NCBI GenBank assembly: GCA_002685535.1
Contig: NYXK01000122.1
Location: forward strand, 56,748 to 120,747
Source: Deltaproteobacteria bacterium
Lineage (GTDB): Bacteria; SAR324; NAC60-12
DNA length: 64,000 nt
Direction of reading: 5' to 3'
The position numbers were made by a program, and so were the translations under genes. The notes beneath the pieces were generated by a model. That model did no database searches. It worked only from the letters and a program-made list of their open reading frames with translations, and was not told where the DNA came from. Below are positions 23,086-34,114 of this stretch, one piece after another; within the stretch, counting starts at the first letter, position 1, and each line of letters begins with the position of its first letter.

Positions 23086-24158
23086 ATGGACAATCATCCA
23101 TGTTCAGCTTCAATGAATCCTTCTGGAGGCACAGAAGCTGTCTTTTAGGATTCTCATGTCTTTGATGCGTTCGACCATCTCGAAAGCGACGACTGCAATG
23201 ACAAGCACGAAGACTTCGAAGAATCAGATCTTCCAGTCCTCAAAGACGCCATATTTACTCCATCCAAGCCCAGTTCCACCTGCACTTCTTTCAGTAGCGA
23301 CTCTCTCAGTGACGTTGACTTCACCGATTCGCTTAGTTCTCCACCTCCTACCGAAGACCAGATCGACGACAATACATATCAGCTATTCTTGAGCCGCCAC
23401 AGAGTAGGACAAAATATCCGTCGAATCGATCGTTTCATAGCAGCATATCCAAACGGTTGTTCCAGATGACCGAGAAGACACTTGGCAGATGGTTGGAAGG
23501 CGGAGTCCACGAAGCAGAGCTTGTATTTTTAATGAACGTAAGCATCACGTCCAACCCTCTTCATCAAAGCTTTACAACAACCTGCATTCGCGGAAACATA
23601 ACATTCTCATGAAAGAAAGCTTCCATACTAATTCATACCTCCCAGACATTCTGCCGAGCCTGTGGCTGGGGCCCAGCCAAAGACGACATCACCAATACCC
23701 ATTCTCAAACCCCAAAAATGCTGCAGATGGTCTCTGACCTCAAGAGAGACATGCAAGCCACCGATCCGGTGACATTGACACAAAATACACTTGACGCCTT
23801 CAAGCTACGGTGGTGAAATTGCGAAGGTAAATACTTGGAGGACAATATTGGCAATGCGTGTGATGGACTTCTTGTGATTCCTAGTCGAGACTTTTCATCC
23901 AGTACTGGAGATAAAGATGACGAGTACGAGTCTGAGTGGGATAGGAGATATATGCGTCGCATTACAACTCTTGATATGGGGGAATCCGGATCACAGATGC
24001 ATTTTGGAGAACGAGAATATCCAATATTTGACCGGGAGGTCTGGGCTGCGTTGCACAACGGGTACTACCCAGGTCATATGCAGGATGCAAAACGAAACGG
24101 TAAGAATAAAAAGCAAGAAATCCATGTACAGAAGCTGAGGGACGACTTAGATATATAG
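23086..24158 (+). pseudogene. Degenerate unknown gene
   Basis: A coding-like trace of an unrecognised protein. From ATG 23086 the frame meets TAG at 23146-23148, continues with strongly protein-like sequence rich in Asp/Ser (DAFDHLESDDCNDK, DSLSDVDFTDSL), then breaks at 23467, where TGA overlaps an ATG one base back. The shifted frame continues (RWLEGGVHEAELVFLMN) to a good donor at 23538. A plausible 108-bp intron ends at 23645, and exon TFCRACGWGPAKDD follows. A TGA at 23814-23816 interrupts, but the same frame stays open to 24158. Two stops and a shift within otherwise consistent coding sequence suggest a pseudogene; a misread gene structure is the alternative. Confidence 0.5.
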
Positions 24159-24187
24159 CATGGGTAGAAGTTACCACAATCATTTTC

Positions 24188-26563
24188 TTATAACAAATGA
24201 GTGATACTAGCAGGTGGCTCCATATGTACAGGCACAGTGAAATTGTACTTCGCTTTCAACGGAGGCAATGTATCAATCACAGCCTTCTCCCCCGTCAACT
24301 CAAACTCGAAAGTGATTTTCTCATCAATATCCAGCGCAATCACATACTGACCCGGAAATATTGTCAAATCACCATTCTCATCAGCCCTCGCAAGGGAATC
24401 CAAAGTCAAAGGCAAATGAAGCGTCTTCTCGCAACCAACGCCGATAGCGTGCAGACGATCGTAAGAAATGAGGGACTTGATCGGACGAGGAGCTGGGCCT
24501 GCATTTGGGCTCGATAGGAAAAGTAGACCAACGTAATCTGATATGCGATTCCCTGTGTTCGTAACGACAGCGGTGGTGTCGGCAAATGGAGTGGTATCGC
24601 TGCAGTCATCCGAGATGATATCCTGGATGTCGTAGGACTTGTCAAGTGTCGTCTTCCAGCTGAATTCGAATTCGGTGTAATGAAGTCCATATCCAAATGG
24701 TACCACTGGCTCCCCAGTATACCATTTATACGTTCGTCCAGGGAAAGCATCGCTAGCATTTGGTCGGAGCCGAATATCGAAAACACTGACTTCATCCGCA
24801 TAACTCGCAGAATACTGGGTTACCGGTAATCTACCTGCAGCAGAAGCATCTCCCTTGATGATATCAAGCAGAGCTTTCCCACCTTGTCCAGGATAGCCCG
24901 CCCAGAGTAAGGCACTAATATTCTTATTTGCCAACAGAGCGCTGTCATCGACTTGACCGCCTCCAAATTGGATCACGACGAGCGGTTTTCCGAGTTTCGA
25001 AAGGTGCATGATCAGATCGAGTTGCTTGCCAGGCCATGCGAGTGATGTCCTGTCGAACTCTTCTGACTCAACTGTGTTGTCGATTCCCCCGAGGTAGAAA
25101 ATCATCTCTGAATCTTGTGCTGCGGAGATAGCTTCCTCAAAACCAGATGTGGTCGTGCCGTTGACGGAGGTGCCAAAGGCATATGATACTTTCCATTCTT
25201 TTTGGAATGCTTCCAAAGGACTGGTAATGTGTTTTGCTTTCCCGAAGTAATTTCCTTGCATTTGCTCAGTAGCATTTGCGAATGGTCCGATAACAGCGAC
25301 TTTCGAGTATTTCTTTTCTCCATCGAGTGGAAAAGTTCCATCGTTCTTCAATAAAGTAATGCCTTCCACCGCAGCTCTGTATGCTAGCTTCTGTGCTTCT
25401 GGCGTCGAAACATCTGACCAGGACAAGGAATCGTACTGGCTTCCATCAAAATATCCCACCGAGAAGAGAGCAGAGTACAGTCTCTTCAGCGCGCCATCTA
25501 CAGCTTTCTCCGTGGTACTATTCTTCGCCAATGCATCACCAATCTTCAAATACGAATCCCCACAGTCCAGATCCGTCCCAGCATTCATCGCCACAGCCGC
25601 CGCATCCTCCAGACTATCCGTAAAATTATGATACCTATAAATATCATCCACCGCACCACAATCCGAAACCACAAACGCATAATCCTCATCAAACCCCCAA
25701 TGTTCTCTCAAAACATCCTCCAATAAATACTCATTCGCACAAGCCGGAATCCCGTTTACGGAATTATACGAGCACATCACACTTCCCACCCCTACATCTC
25801 TCACACACGTCTTGAACGGTGCAAGAAAATAATCCGCAAGATCTTGCTGCGACGGATTATAATTATTTCCATGTCGCCCAGTCTCAACGTCATACGCAGC
25901 ATAATGCTTACAAGTAGCAACAACCTGCTTCCTTTCCATATCCCCACCTTGCAAGCCCGGGATGAAATCCCGCGTATACTGCTGCACATGAAACGAATCC
26001 TCTCCCGGCGTCTCCTGCCCTCTTCCCCATCGTGGATCCCGAAAAGGGTTGATATTCGGCGTCCAGAAATCAAAACCAGCGAACCCATAATTTGCAAAGG
26101 CGCGAGCTTCTTTTCCGATCACGCGCGCTACATCTCGGATTAGAGTGTCGTCGAATGAGGCGGCTGTGAGGATGGGTGATGGGAAACTGGTTGCGTAGCT
26201 GAAGTTTCCGGTGGGTGGGAAGTGGACTCCGGGACTGGAGCCTACGCCGTGGAGGGCTTCGTTCCACCATTGGTATGAGGGGAGGCCGAGTCTGGGGGAT
26301 CCGGAGGAGGTGGAGACGAGGTTGGATATTTTCTCTTCGAGGGTGAAGGAGTTGATGAGAGATGCTACGCGGTCTTTAATGCTGAGTGATGTGTCGCATA
26401 CTTTGTGAGATGAGAGGGGGCTTGTTTGACAGACGGGAGTAAATGGAGTGTCTGAAATGTCGTACGGTAGATTTGATTGCGCATCAGGATGTGAGAAACT
26501 GGGAGTGCTGATTGGGGAAGCTATCCATGTCCACAAGACCTTCTGAGCCGTGGAGAACCACAT
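24188..26563 (-). CDS. GH3 exo-beta-1,4-xylosidase
   Basis: Single exon for 791 residues. It fits secreted fungal GH3 beta-xylosidases that release xylose from xylo-oligosaccharides. Marks: ISNLVSTSSGSPRLGLPSYQWWNEALHG (residues about 80-106, here in two parts), GFDFWTPNINPFRDPRWGRG near 163-181, KHYAAYDVE, and VVSDCGAVDD with the likely nucleophile Asp301. The second alpha/beta domain has EGITLLKNDGTFPL and GGIDNTVESEEFDR, and a C-terminal fibronectin-III-like domain starts after YKWYTGEPVVPFGYGLHYT. The QWWNEALHG signature separates xylosidases from beta-glucosidases of the family. A signal peptide is likely in the first 20 residues but is weak. Several N-glycosylation motifs (NFT, NAT, NGT) support secretion. 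Confidence 0.93.
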   Translation of the reverse strand: MWFSTAQKVLWTWIASPISTPSFSHPDAQSNLPYDISDTPFTPVCQTSPLSSHKVCDTSLSIKDRVASLINSFTLEEKISNLVSTSSGSPRLGLPSYQWWNEALHGVGSSPGVHFPPTGNFSYATSFPSPILTAASFDDTLIRDVARVIGKEARAFANYGFAGFDFWTPNINPFRDPRWGRGQETPGEDSFHVQQYTRDFIPGLQGGDMERKQVVATCKHYAAYDVETGRHGNNYNPSQQDLADYFLAPFKTCVRDVGVGSVMCSYNSVNGIPACANEYLLEDVLREHWGFDEDYAFVVSDCGAVDDIYRYHNFTDSLEDAAAVAMNAGTDLDCGDSYLKIGDALAKNSTTEKAVDGALKRLYSALFSVGYFDGSQYDSLSWSDVSTPEAQKLAYRAAVEGITLLKNDGTFPLDGEKKYSKVAVIGPFANATEQMQGNYFGKAKHITSPLEAFQKEWKVSYAFGTSVNGTTTSGFEEAISAAQDSEMIFYLGGIDNTVESEEFDRTSLAWPGKQLDLIMHLSKLGKPLVVIQFGGGQVDDSALLANKNISALLWAGYPGQGGKALLDIIKGDASAAGRLPVTQYSASYADEVSVFDIRLRPNASDAFPGRTYKWYTGEPVVPFGYGLHYTEFEFSWKTTLDKSYDIQDIISDDCSDTTPFADTTAVVTNTGNRISDYVGLLFLSSPNAGPAPRPIKSLISYDRLHAIGVGCEKTLHLPLTLDSLARADENGDLTIFPGQYVIALDIDEKITFEFELTGEKAVIDTLPPLKAKYNFTVPVHMEPPASITHLL

Positions 26564-27468
26564 GATGGCTTCGCTGGGGTGAGATTAAGATGAAATCACC
26601 GTTTCTGAAATACACAGTATATCAGAGTGTTCGTGGTCACCCAGAACAGACTCCGATATAGAAAACCGATGATCCAAAGCATCCAAGTCTCGTCCTCCAA
26701 ATAAAGAGGGACTGCCGATCACGACCCCACTTTACCATAACGCAGCGCCTCCCACTTTCGATAAAAGTTATGATACTATTGGAGCGCGTACTGCAAGCCG
26801 ATTAAGTCCAGTGCTTAATCGATGTCACGTAACATGTGTGAGTTGGAGCACGCTGACCTGTCAGTAGTATCTTTGCCCGAGGGATGAAATGAGCCTCAAA
26901 CGTGGAGTGGCTCCGAGTCCCACAATCATATTTACCCCGCAGTTTGGCGGGGTTCAGAAGCCATAGACGCTGCCTGGATCTATGTTTCACTGGGCGATGT
27001 ACATGCTCCCGATGAAAATCAAGTATCGACTTCATGAGGCTGGGGTGGGAAGAAGGATCTAGCGTCTTCAGTCTCCTAGGCAGGAACAGGCAGGGAGAAA
27101 ATATCGTTTCAAAATTACGATTCTTGGTATAATGGGCAAGATTAAGCGAGGATTTGTTGTCATTTGTGATCTACTTATGGGTGAGAAACGGAAAGAAGTT
27201 CCGGGACGCATAATCAGACTCAAATCATGGACTGGTTTCAATGCATTCATGTTGTATCTAATTCACTAATTCGCTAACTGCAGGAGTCAGAAATCCGGGC
27301 TCCTGACAGAAAATGCGTCCATCAACCCTTTGCGCGATCATATTTCCATGCGTAAACATCGCAGTCGTCAATACCCAGGTTTCCAAGCCCTAAAAATACC
27401 GGATATTTCCTTCAAATTCAGAATGCCGCGACTACTTCCTGTCTAAGGTCCGTTTTGGGTTTCACATC
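26564..27468. other. Xylosidase promoter side, intergenic
   Basis: About 900 bp. On the xylosidase's strand it holds a GTGGGG hexamer (26725-26730 on the plus strand as CCCCAC), which fits the CreA consensus. No gene seen; the short frames lack motifs. Confidence 0.4.
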
Positions 27469-30400
27469 TCAACCCAGAACTTCACCAGCCTTCCTCTCCA
27501 ATCCTGCAATATCACCAATTCCGGAATTATCCAACCAAGCCTTCGCCTTCTCAACAACCAACTCCCACGTACCTTCCTCCTCAGCGCACTTCTTCTGTAA
27601 GAACTTGATGACCAGAAGCGTCAACCAGACATTAGCATCGACTCCATCCGGTGCATCAATGTCCATCACTCCCATGATAAGGAAAGCATGCTTATCACTA
27701 TCCGAGGCCCAGAAACCATCAAAATCTTGGAGCTCGATTAATGCGAGGACTTTGTCGGCGACGGACTCAGGGACGGTGAATTGCGGTGCTTGTGTAGGGG
27801 TAGGTGATGATGGAACTGCTCCTCTGCCGTAATACTGGCCGGGTGAGCTAGGTGAGTAGGAGGGAGAAGTTGGCGAGTATGCGGGCGAGGCTGGCGAGAA
27901 CATTGAAGAAGCCGGTGACATTTTGGCATCTACCGGAGCAAGTGAACGAAAAGTTGGACGAGAACTAAATGAGGCAGGCGAGGGTGCAGGAGGAGGTGGC
28001 GGTGTACCAAAGCTGAGAAGACCTCCCCTAGACGATGATTCTGATTGCATCTCAGCTTGAGGAGGCTGAGCAGATCCGAACATGGACAGTTGGGCCATAC
28101 CCATCGGTTGGAATGGAGAGCTACCGAATCCTTGTGTTGGTGTTGCAGCAGATTGTGACATAGCGCCAAAACTACCCATCGAAGATGCAGAACTACGCGC
28201 ACCGCCACGATTGCCACTGCTACCGCCCTTTGTAATATGCTTTCTCGCGGGCTGTGCCAAGAGGGCGTCAGTGCCAAATCCATATGGTGGAGGTTGGGCG
28301 TTGGACTGTTGGGGCGGTGACTTGGATTTCCGAGCAGCCATCGATGGAAGGACCTTACGATGTCTCTTTGACGTGCCGTTATCGATTTGCACACTTCTGC
28401 TCTCGAGCATTTGGGAGGATTCTATGTCATATTGAACGGAAGCGCTTTCTTCGGTATCTTTGATATAGTCAGCTATGGGAGTCCTTTGATGGGAGGCTAC
28501 GAATGGAGACTGGCAAGGAATTTGAGTCTCGGGGTCAAAAGGGGACTTACCGATCATGTCGAAATCATCACTCATATCCTCATCAGACGTATCTCTCAAG
28601 GCCTTTCTTGAATTCTCCTTGTCGTTCTCAGCAACCGCCACAAACGAGCACCATTTACCAGCAATCTGGAACTTTTCCCCAAGTCGAACAGCTTCTCTCT
28701 CGAGCAAGTCATCGAAAGAGCTTGGATAGACATCCCTGACGAGAATACCATCTTGATTCTTCGCATCGTAGATCCAGCCACGACCCTCCTCCAGATCTTG
28801 AACAGCCTTCTTGGCAGCGAGCTGATGGATTGTTTGAGCGGGTGCAGGAAGAACCTCGATCGGAATCTCCAATGCGAGAGGTCCATGCTCGGATGTAGCT
28901 CGTAGAACAACTGCAGTCGGATTGCGTTGAATGGTCTCAGGAGACATCAACAGGTAGACTGTAGTTCGGGAGAATGCGTAGAGGGATGGGATCTTGTGAG
29001 GAGCTTGCAGAAGCTTGGGTGTGGGGACTTTCGGGAGATAGTGGTTAGAGTCCTTCAATCCTTTGATATCCTCCTTCTCGGGATCAACAGCGGTGTCAAA
29101 GAGTGACATTGTCGCCTTGGGCTTCTCTGGAGACTTCGCTTTATCACTATCAGAGAGCAGGACCTTGAGCCCTTCCGTGACCTTCTCGATCACCTCAAAG
29201 TCATCATCATCCTTTTCATATTTGACTTCGAGCGTGTAATCGGTGATATGAGGAGTGAGGGCACCACGCAGCATGCGAACGACAGAGTTGTTGAGTCGCT
29301 CACCGTCCTGAACAGCTTGCGCGAATCCGTTCCCAGCACGAGCAAGTCCTTCAATGAGAGCATGCGAGACACCACTCCCGATTCCGAGAGGGAAGATTCT
29401 AATCTTGCCTTTGCTCTTCTCCACTTGCTTGTTGATATAATCGAACAACTCATTTTGGCTCTGAATATCTCCATCGGTTAGAAGAATTATTTCGAGGGGA
29501 ATGTCGGACCAGCGACGTTCAATTGTGCCTTTGATTGCACCGAAGGTTTGAGTTCCTCCCATGTCTGCTCCGAATGTCTGAACATGATGAGTGGCTTGCT
29601 GGAGATTTTCCTTGGTGTAGCTTTGGCTCTTCTCCCATAGGAAGGAGTGACGGCTACCAAATGAGCAAATGTTGAATTTGACTCCAGCAGGCATTGACTT
29701 CAGGAAGACATTCATCGCTGAGCGAAGCATTGGGATGTTGTGCGCCATACTGCCGCTTCGATCGGCGACGAAGACTATCTCGGGTCGTGACGGTGGAAGA
29801 GAGAACTTGGGGACGAGGGTTGCCATCAAGGCTCGATGGTTGATGATCGTTGGGTGCGTCTCCAGAATAGCCTTCGGAGTACCAACATCTTTGGACTGGA
29901 CGATCAGAACGAAGTCTTTCTCGAGCGCGGCACTGCCAAGAGACAATGTTGCCGATGCTTTGCTCATTGTCGGGTCTGCAGTAGTTGCTGTGGAGACAGT
30001 TCCCATGGACACGGCAATAGGATGTGATGGCGACTGAACTCCCTTTATGAACGAACCCTCAGGCATGTTGACATCGACGATGATCTTGATCCCATCATGA
30101 TTTTGAGCTGTGACTCCAGAGGGAGTGCCATAGTCCGGGCCGGGTCCATATCGAGGAGCAATCTTTGTGGGAATCGTGAATCTAATACCCTCAGTCTCGT
30201 AGTGCTTCAGCTCTCCGATGTAGGTAATCTCGATAATGACGCTCTCGCCGGCGGGAATGTTTCCGAGCTTCGTACTGAACATGTCAGAAGCTTCTGGTGC
30301 TTGCTGGAGCAGACCAGCCGTTTCGCCCTTGGCGACCGCCTTGTCGAATATTTCTTGAGCCTTGGCCTTCTCCTTCACGAGACCCCGAAGGATCTTCTTG

Positions 30401-30651
30401 CCAACTTGGCATGTGAAGCTGACCACAGAAACGCCGTCGTAAAGAGGGAACGCATAGGTGCACTCCTTGATGGCGTCTGTTGTCGATGGGTTCTTGAATG
30501 TCTGCTTGAGTACTGTACGGGAGGTTGTTGAGAGAATTGTGCTGTGGACCTCGCTCTCGAGGAGGGGCAAGTATTGCCGTGGGGTGTATTGGTAGTATTG
30601 GATGTGTTTTGGGGTAGCTGGTAGGTACCAGCAACCGCAGAAGGAAGTCAT
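27469..30651 (-). CDS. VIT and von Willebrand A domain protein
   Basis: Single exon for 1060 residues. The VIT domain covers about residues 20-145 (CTYAFPLYDGVSVVSFTCQV, KAKAQEIFDKAVAKGETAGLL). A vWA domain follows near 285-460 with the metal-site motif DRSGSM and LLTDGDIQ. This pairing occurs in inter-alpha-trypsin inhibitor heavy chains and PARP4-like proteins and in many fungal cytoplasmic proteins, where the role is uncertain. The segment from about 700 to 980 is low complexity, rich in Ser, Pro, Gln and Gly, and includes YSPTSPSYSPSSP, which looks like RNA polymerase II CTD heptads. A small helical domain closes the protein. No signal peptide is seen, so it is probably intracellular. Confidence 0.92.
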   Translation of the reverse strand: MTSFCGCWYLPATPKHIQYYQYTPRQYLPLLESEVHSTILSTTSRTVLKQTFKNPSTTDAIKECTYAFPLYDGVSVVSFTCQVGKKILRGLVKEKAKAQEIFDKAVAKGETAGLLQQAPEASDMFSTKLGNIPAGESVIIEITYIGELKHYETEGIRFTIPTKIAPRYGPGPDYGTPSGVTAQNHDGIKIIVDVNMPEGSFIKGVQSPSHPIAVSMGTVSTATTADPTMSKASATLSLGSAALEKDFVLIVQSKDVGTPKAILETHPTIINHRALMATLVPKFSLPPSRPEIVFVADRSGSMAHNIPMLRSAMNVFLKSMPAGVKFNICSFGSRHSFLWEKSQSYTKENLQQATHHVQTFGADMGGTQTFGAIKGTIERRWSDIPLEIILLTDGDIQSQNELFDYINKQVEKSKGKIRIFPLGIGSGVSHALIEGLARAGNGFAQAVQDGERLNNSVVRMLRGALTPHITDYTLEVKYEKDDDDFEVIEKVTEGLKVLLSDSDKAKSPEKPKATMSLFDTAVDPEKEDIKGLKDSNHYLPKVPTPKLLQAPHKIPSLYAFSRTTVYLLMSPETIQRNPTAVVLRATSEHGPLALEIPIEVLPAPAQTIHQLAAKKAVQDLEEGRGWIYDAKNQDGILVRDVYPSSFDDLLEREAVRLGEKFQIAGKWCSFVAVAENDKENSRKALRDTSDEDMSDDFDMIGKSPFDPETQIPCQSPFVASHQRTPIADYIKDTEESASVQYDIESSQMLESRSVQIDNGTSKRHRKVLPSMAARKSKSPPQQSNAQPPPYGFGTDALLAQPARKHITKGGSSGNRGGARSSASSMGSFGAMSQSAATPTQGFGSSPFQPMGMAQLSMFGSAQPPQAEMQSESSSRGGLLSFGTPPPPPAPSPASFSSRPTFRSLAPVDAKMSPASSMFSPASPAYSPTSPSYSPSSPGQYYGRGAVPSSPTPTQAPQFTVPESVADKVLALIELQDFDGFWASDSDKHAFLIMGVMDIDAPDGVDANVWLTLLVIKFLQKKCAEEEGTWELVVEKAKAWLDNSGIGDIAGLERKAGEVLG

Positions 30652-31914
30652 GACGATATCGGGAGACGTGTATCTTGGTGTTGTGAGATTCTTGTTCGTG
30701 TTCGAGTTTTTGTTTTGTTGTTGATGATGAAGGATCGAGGAGGAGGATGGTGGGGTGATGGTTATATATTCTAAGCGAGGGGCGGGCTCAGCCTGGTGCC
30801 TGGGAATGTGTCACCGCGAAATCTGCCTTACCTGCCAAGACCCAACTATAATTCTGGAACGGTGACAACAAAGGAAACACGAAGCTTATTCTGCTTTTGA
30901 TACGGTAAAAACCGCCAGTTATTGAACGCAAGTAATGATACATTTGCTGAAACACGTGACATTGTTTTGTCAATGAAGGCCTGGTGGCAACAGTCTTTTG
31001 TGTCTTAACGACGCGTAATTTCACACTACGCTCACAAACTCTGGATTCAAAGTGCTTTGATTCCTACATCTATCAAACCACACAATAAAGCATCCGCTGG
31101 GATCTGGCAAGAGCGTTAGTGTTAGCTGCCAAAACACTGAGTGACTTCTTTGAGAACAGTGAAAACAGCACAGCTGGCAACGAAATTGCCTAGAGCTGTG
31201 CTGGAAATCCGATTCTTTGAATATGATCTTCAGATGCACTCGTATTCGGACACTGGTCCTTGAAGCTTTCTTGTAAATGAATCCGTTTTCTACACCCCAA
31301 GCATGAATACGGTACTGTGGCAGCTCTTTGCTTGATCAAATCTCAAACTAAAACATCGAGTCATTTATGGAAGTGTATAACGGGATCAGCTCGAGGTAGT
31401 ATTGATGATTTCTATATGTATGATAACAAAGAATTTGAAGGTGAAGAAGACTGCGGAGAGCGAACACGTCATATGAGATAAATTTGTCTTTGGAAGAAAG
31501 GGAAGAACATAATTACGAACCGCGAATTGTTCTAGAAGTAAATCAAAGAAGCAGTAGGAACAATATCAACTATGATGTATGAAAGGTAGAGAAGTTCATG
31601 AAATGCCAAGGAAGCTATCAAAAAAGGTAACTTATTTTCCCTTCCTTCCCTTTGGTACTCTGCCTGATCTTCGTAATGAGCACAACATAGTCGTGGCATT
31701 TACAAACATTTCAATCAAAGTCTAAAGAGAATTCCATGCAGATAGAAGCTTCAAGAACAGTCCGACCTTCTCTCATGCGACCTCGGCCAATCTGTATAAA
31801 ACGTGTGAATAAAATACCTAACACAATTGCCGGCGGAACTACGGCTCAACAATCAGGGCAGAGATTAAGTATTGTACGTTCCCCCTGTCTGAGCTCCACG
31901 AACAGAATATAGTA

Positions 31915-31978
31915 GCGGGGTAAGACCTATACTAATACAAGTAGGAAGCCTTTCGCGGGGGGTACTCCTCCGGCGGGG
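31915..31978 (+). promoter_or_regulatory. Cluster of three CreA-like GCGGGG sites
   Basis: GCGGGG occurs at 31915-31920, 31955-31960 and 31973-31978, and GTGGGG on the minus strand at 32217-32222. All match the SYGGRG consensus of the carbon catabolite repressor CreA/Cre1. Tandem sites are typically needed for repression in fungi. They lie 375-440 bp before the cellulase start. Binding is inferred. Confidence 0.55.
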
Positions 31979-32265
31979 TATCTAATCCCAGTCGACCGCC
32001 GGCCCGGCAAAGCCTCCATGCATGCAGGTACCCAACCTAAACCTACCCCTACAGAAAACAAACCTTCTAGCTCCCTGTCCCTCAATTAATTAATCCGACT
32101 ATCACAACACTCTCTGTGAGTCTATAAACATATTTGTAATTAGTTCACGGTTTTCAAGTGATGCTCGACAACCTATTCGGTAGATGCGGTCCGGATTGAG
32201 TACCCGATGCGAGCCTCCCCACAGCGGAAAGGAAATGCAAGAGCCTCCGAGATGAGCTTCATTCT

Positions 32266-32273
32266 TATTTAAA
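32266..32273 (+). promoter_or_regulatory. TATA-like box of the cellulase
   Basis: TATTTAAA lies 79 bp before the cellulase ATG, a usual distance for a fungal TATA element. Inferred from sequence only. Confidence 0.4.
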
Positions 32274-32352
32274 GCGCACTTGGCGTCCTGGTTTCCTAGT
32301 GTTTCGTTCCACCATCTCATCTATTTCTCTTGTCGAGGCTTGAGTCTTCACT

Positions 32353-34033
32353 ATGTTTTCGAAGACAATCATTGCTGCTTCTTTGCTCGCTGCCAAGGCA
32401 GCAGCAACAATCTTTTATGCTGGAGTCGCAGAAAGTGGTGGAGAATTCGGTGTATACAGTGAGATAGCGTTCTATTTCTGCATAATACATTGCTGACATT
32501 TTCAAGGCGCATCTGCGACACCCGGCACTGGTCTCCCTGGGCGTTTCGGAGTCGATTACGCTTTCATCAACAAAGCCGCGATCGATGTCTATGTCGACCA
32601 GAACAAAGTCAATCTTTTCCGTGTAGCTTTCCTCTTGGAGCGAATGTGCCCACTATCATACGGACTTGGAGCTAAGTTCAATGAGACAGTTTGTCGCATC
32701 CTGCCATCCTCCTAGTTCATGACTAATCCTTCACAGCATTTCCAAGAATTCGCAGATGCTGTCAACTACATCACGGTCACCAAAGGTGCATACTGCATTT
32801 TGGATCCCCACAACTATATGCGCTACAACAACCCTTCTCAACAACCGATGACCGGAAGTATTATCGGAGACACTTCAGATGTAACCGCAGCGACGACAGC
32901 TCAATTTGCTGCATTCTGGGGCGAGCTCGCTTCGAGGTTCAAGAGCAATGAGAAAGTCATCTTTGGCCTCATGAACGAGGTGAGATGACTAACCCTTTAC
33001 TGGAGTACACTAAGTATTGACAATGCACAGCCTCATGATATGGACAATAACTTGGTGCTGACCAATGACCAAGCTGCAATCAACGCCATCAGAGCAGTTG
33101 GCGCCTACCAATTGTAGAAAAATCAATTTCTTAATGGACCTTGAGTATTGGCTAATATGAATCAGGATTCTTGCTCCCGGCGGAGGCTGGACAGGAGGAC
33201 ATTCCTGGACTGAATCATATACCGGAAACTCCCCCGCCAACAGTGAAGTGATGTTCAAAATAACCGACCCAGTAAACAACACTGGCATGTCTCCCATCTC
33301 ATATCGAAAAATCCTTCACCCTGACTAATGATCCACAGCATTTGACATTCACGAATACCTCGACGTTGACTTCTCCGGCGGCCACGCCGTCTGCTCCCAA
33401 CCCGCAGCCAGCAATCTCGCCGGCGTCACAGCTTGGCTCAAAACATACGGTTTCAAAGCCATGATCACCGAATTCGGCGCCGCAAACGGCACACAATGCG
33501 CCACCTACCTCACAGACATGGTCAACTACATGGCCGCCAATGACGTCTACATCGGCTGGACTGCTTGGGCTGCTGGTCCATTCTGGGGAACTTATTCACC
33601 CTGCTGCTCTGACTCACAACAATGGGGGAGTCTCGAACCTGGAAGCTTGGCTGCTGATGGAAGTCCTGGACTTTATACTACCGTATGGCAGAAGCTGATC
33701 CAGCCTTTGTTGCCTACTTCTTTACAGAAGACTGGTATTTCCAATGTCAAGGGGCCCGGTGGTGTCGTGGGACCGATTTCGAGTTCGACGATTAAGACTT
33801 CGACTGTGGTTTCGACGTCAAGTATTAAGTCCAGCAGTATAACCAGCACGAAAGTCTCAACTACGAATACGAAATCTGCGACATCTTCGAGCACGGAAGC
33901 TAGTAGCACTGCTTCTGCTGTGCCGCTCTATGGACAATGTGGTGGCGGCGGCGCGACAGCACCATGGACTTTGCCGTGTGTTGCGGGCTCGACATGCAAG
34001 TTTGTCAACGACTGGTACTCGCAGTGTCTTTGA
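32353..34033 (+). CDS. GH5 endoglucanase with C-terminal CBM1
   Basis: Secreted cellulase predicted to cut internal beta-1,4-glucan bonds. Six exons: 32353-32458, 32507-32688, 32737-32979, 33031-33113, 33166-33284 and 33339-34033, giving 475 residues. Four introns are GT-AG; the fifth (33285-33338) needs a GC donor. The signal peptide is MFSKTIIAASLLAAKAAA. The GH5 domain shows VNLFRVAFLLERM, LDPHNYMRYN, FGLMNEPHD (acid/base Glu), DIHEYLD and MITEFGA (nucleophile Glu). A Ser/Thr-rich linker follows. The final 35 residues are a CBM1 cellulose-binding module: YGQCGGGG, PCVAGSTCKF and WYSQCL with the expected cysteines and aromatics. Upstream CreA-like sites suggest glucose repression. Confidence 0.95.
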
Positions 34034-34114
34034 TCTGCCCTAAGCAATTTCAGAACCTCATGTGTATACTGTCCGAACATCTCGACTGCACATAGTCTAA
34101 ATTTGAAGAACAGG

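Larger units (their letters stand above)
30652..32352. other. 1.7-kb divergent intergenic region
   Basis: Lies between the VIT/vWA gene and the cellulase, presumably holding both promoters. No gene is recognised. The right part contains a CreA-like site cluster and a TATA-like box, described separately. Confidence 0.5.
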
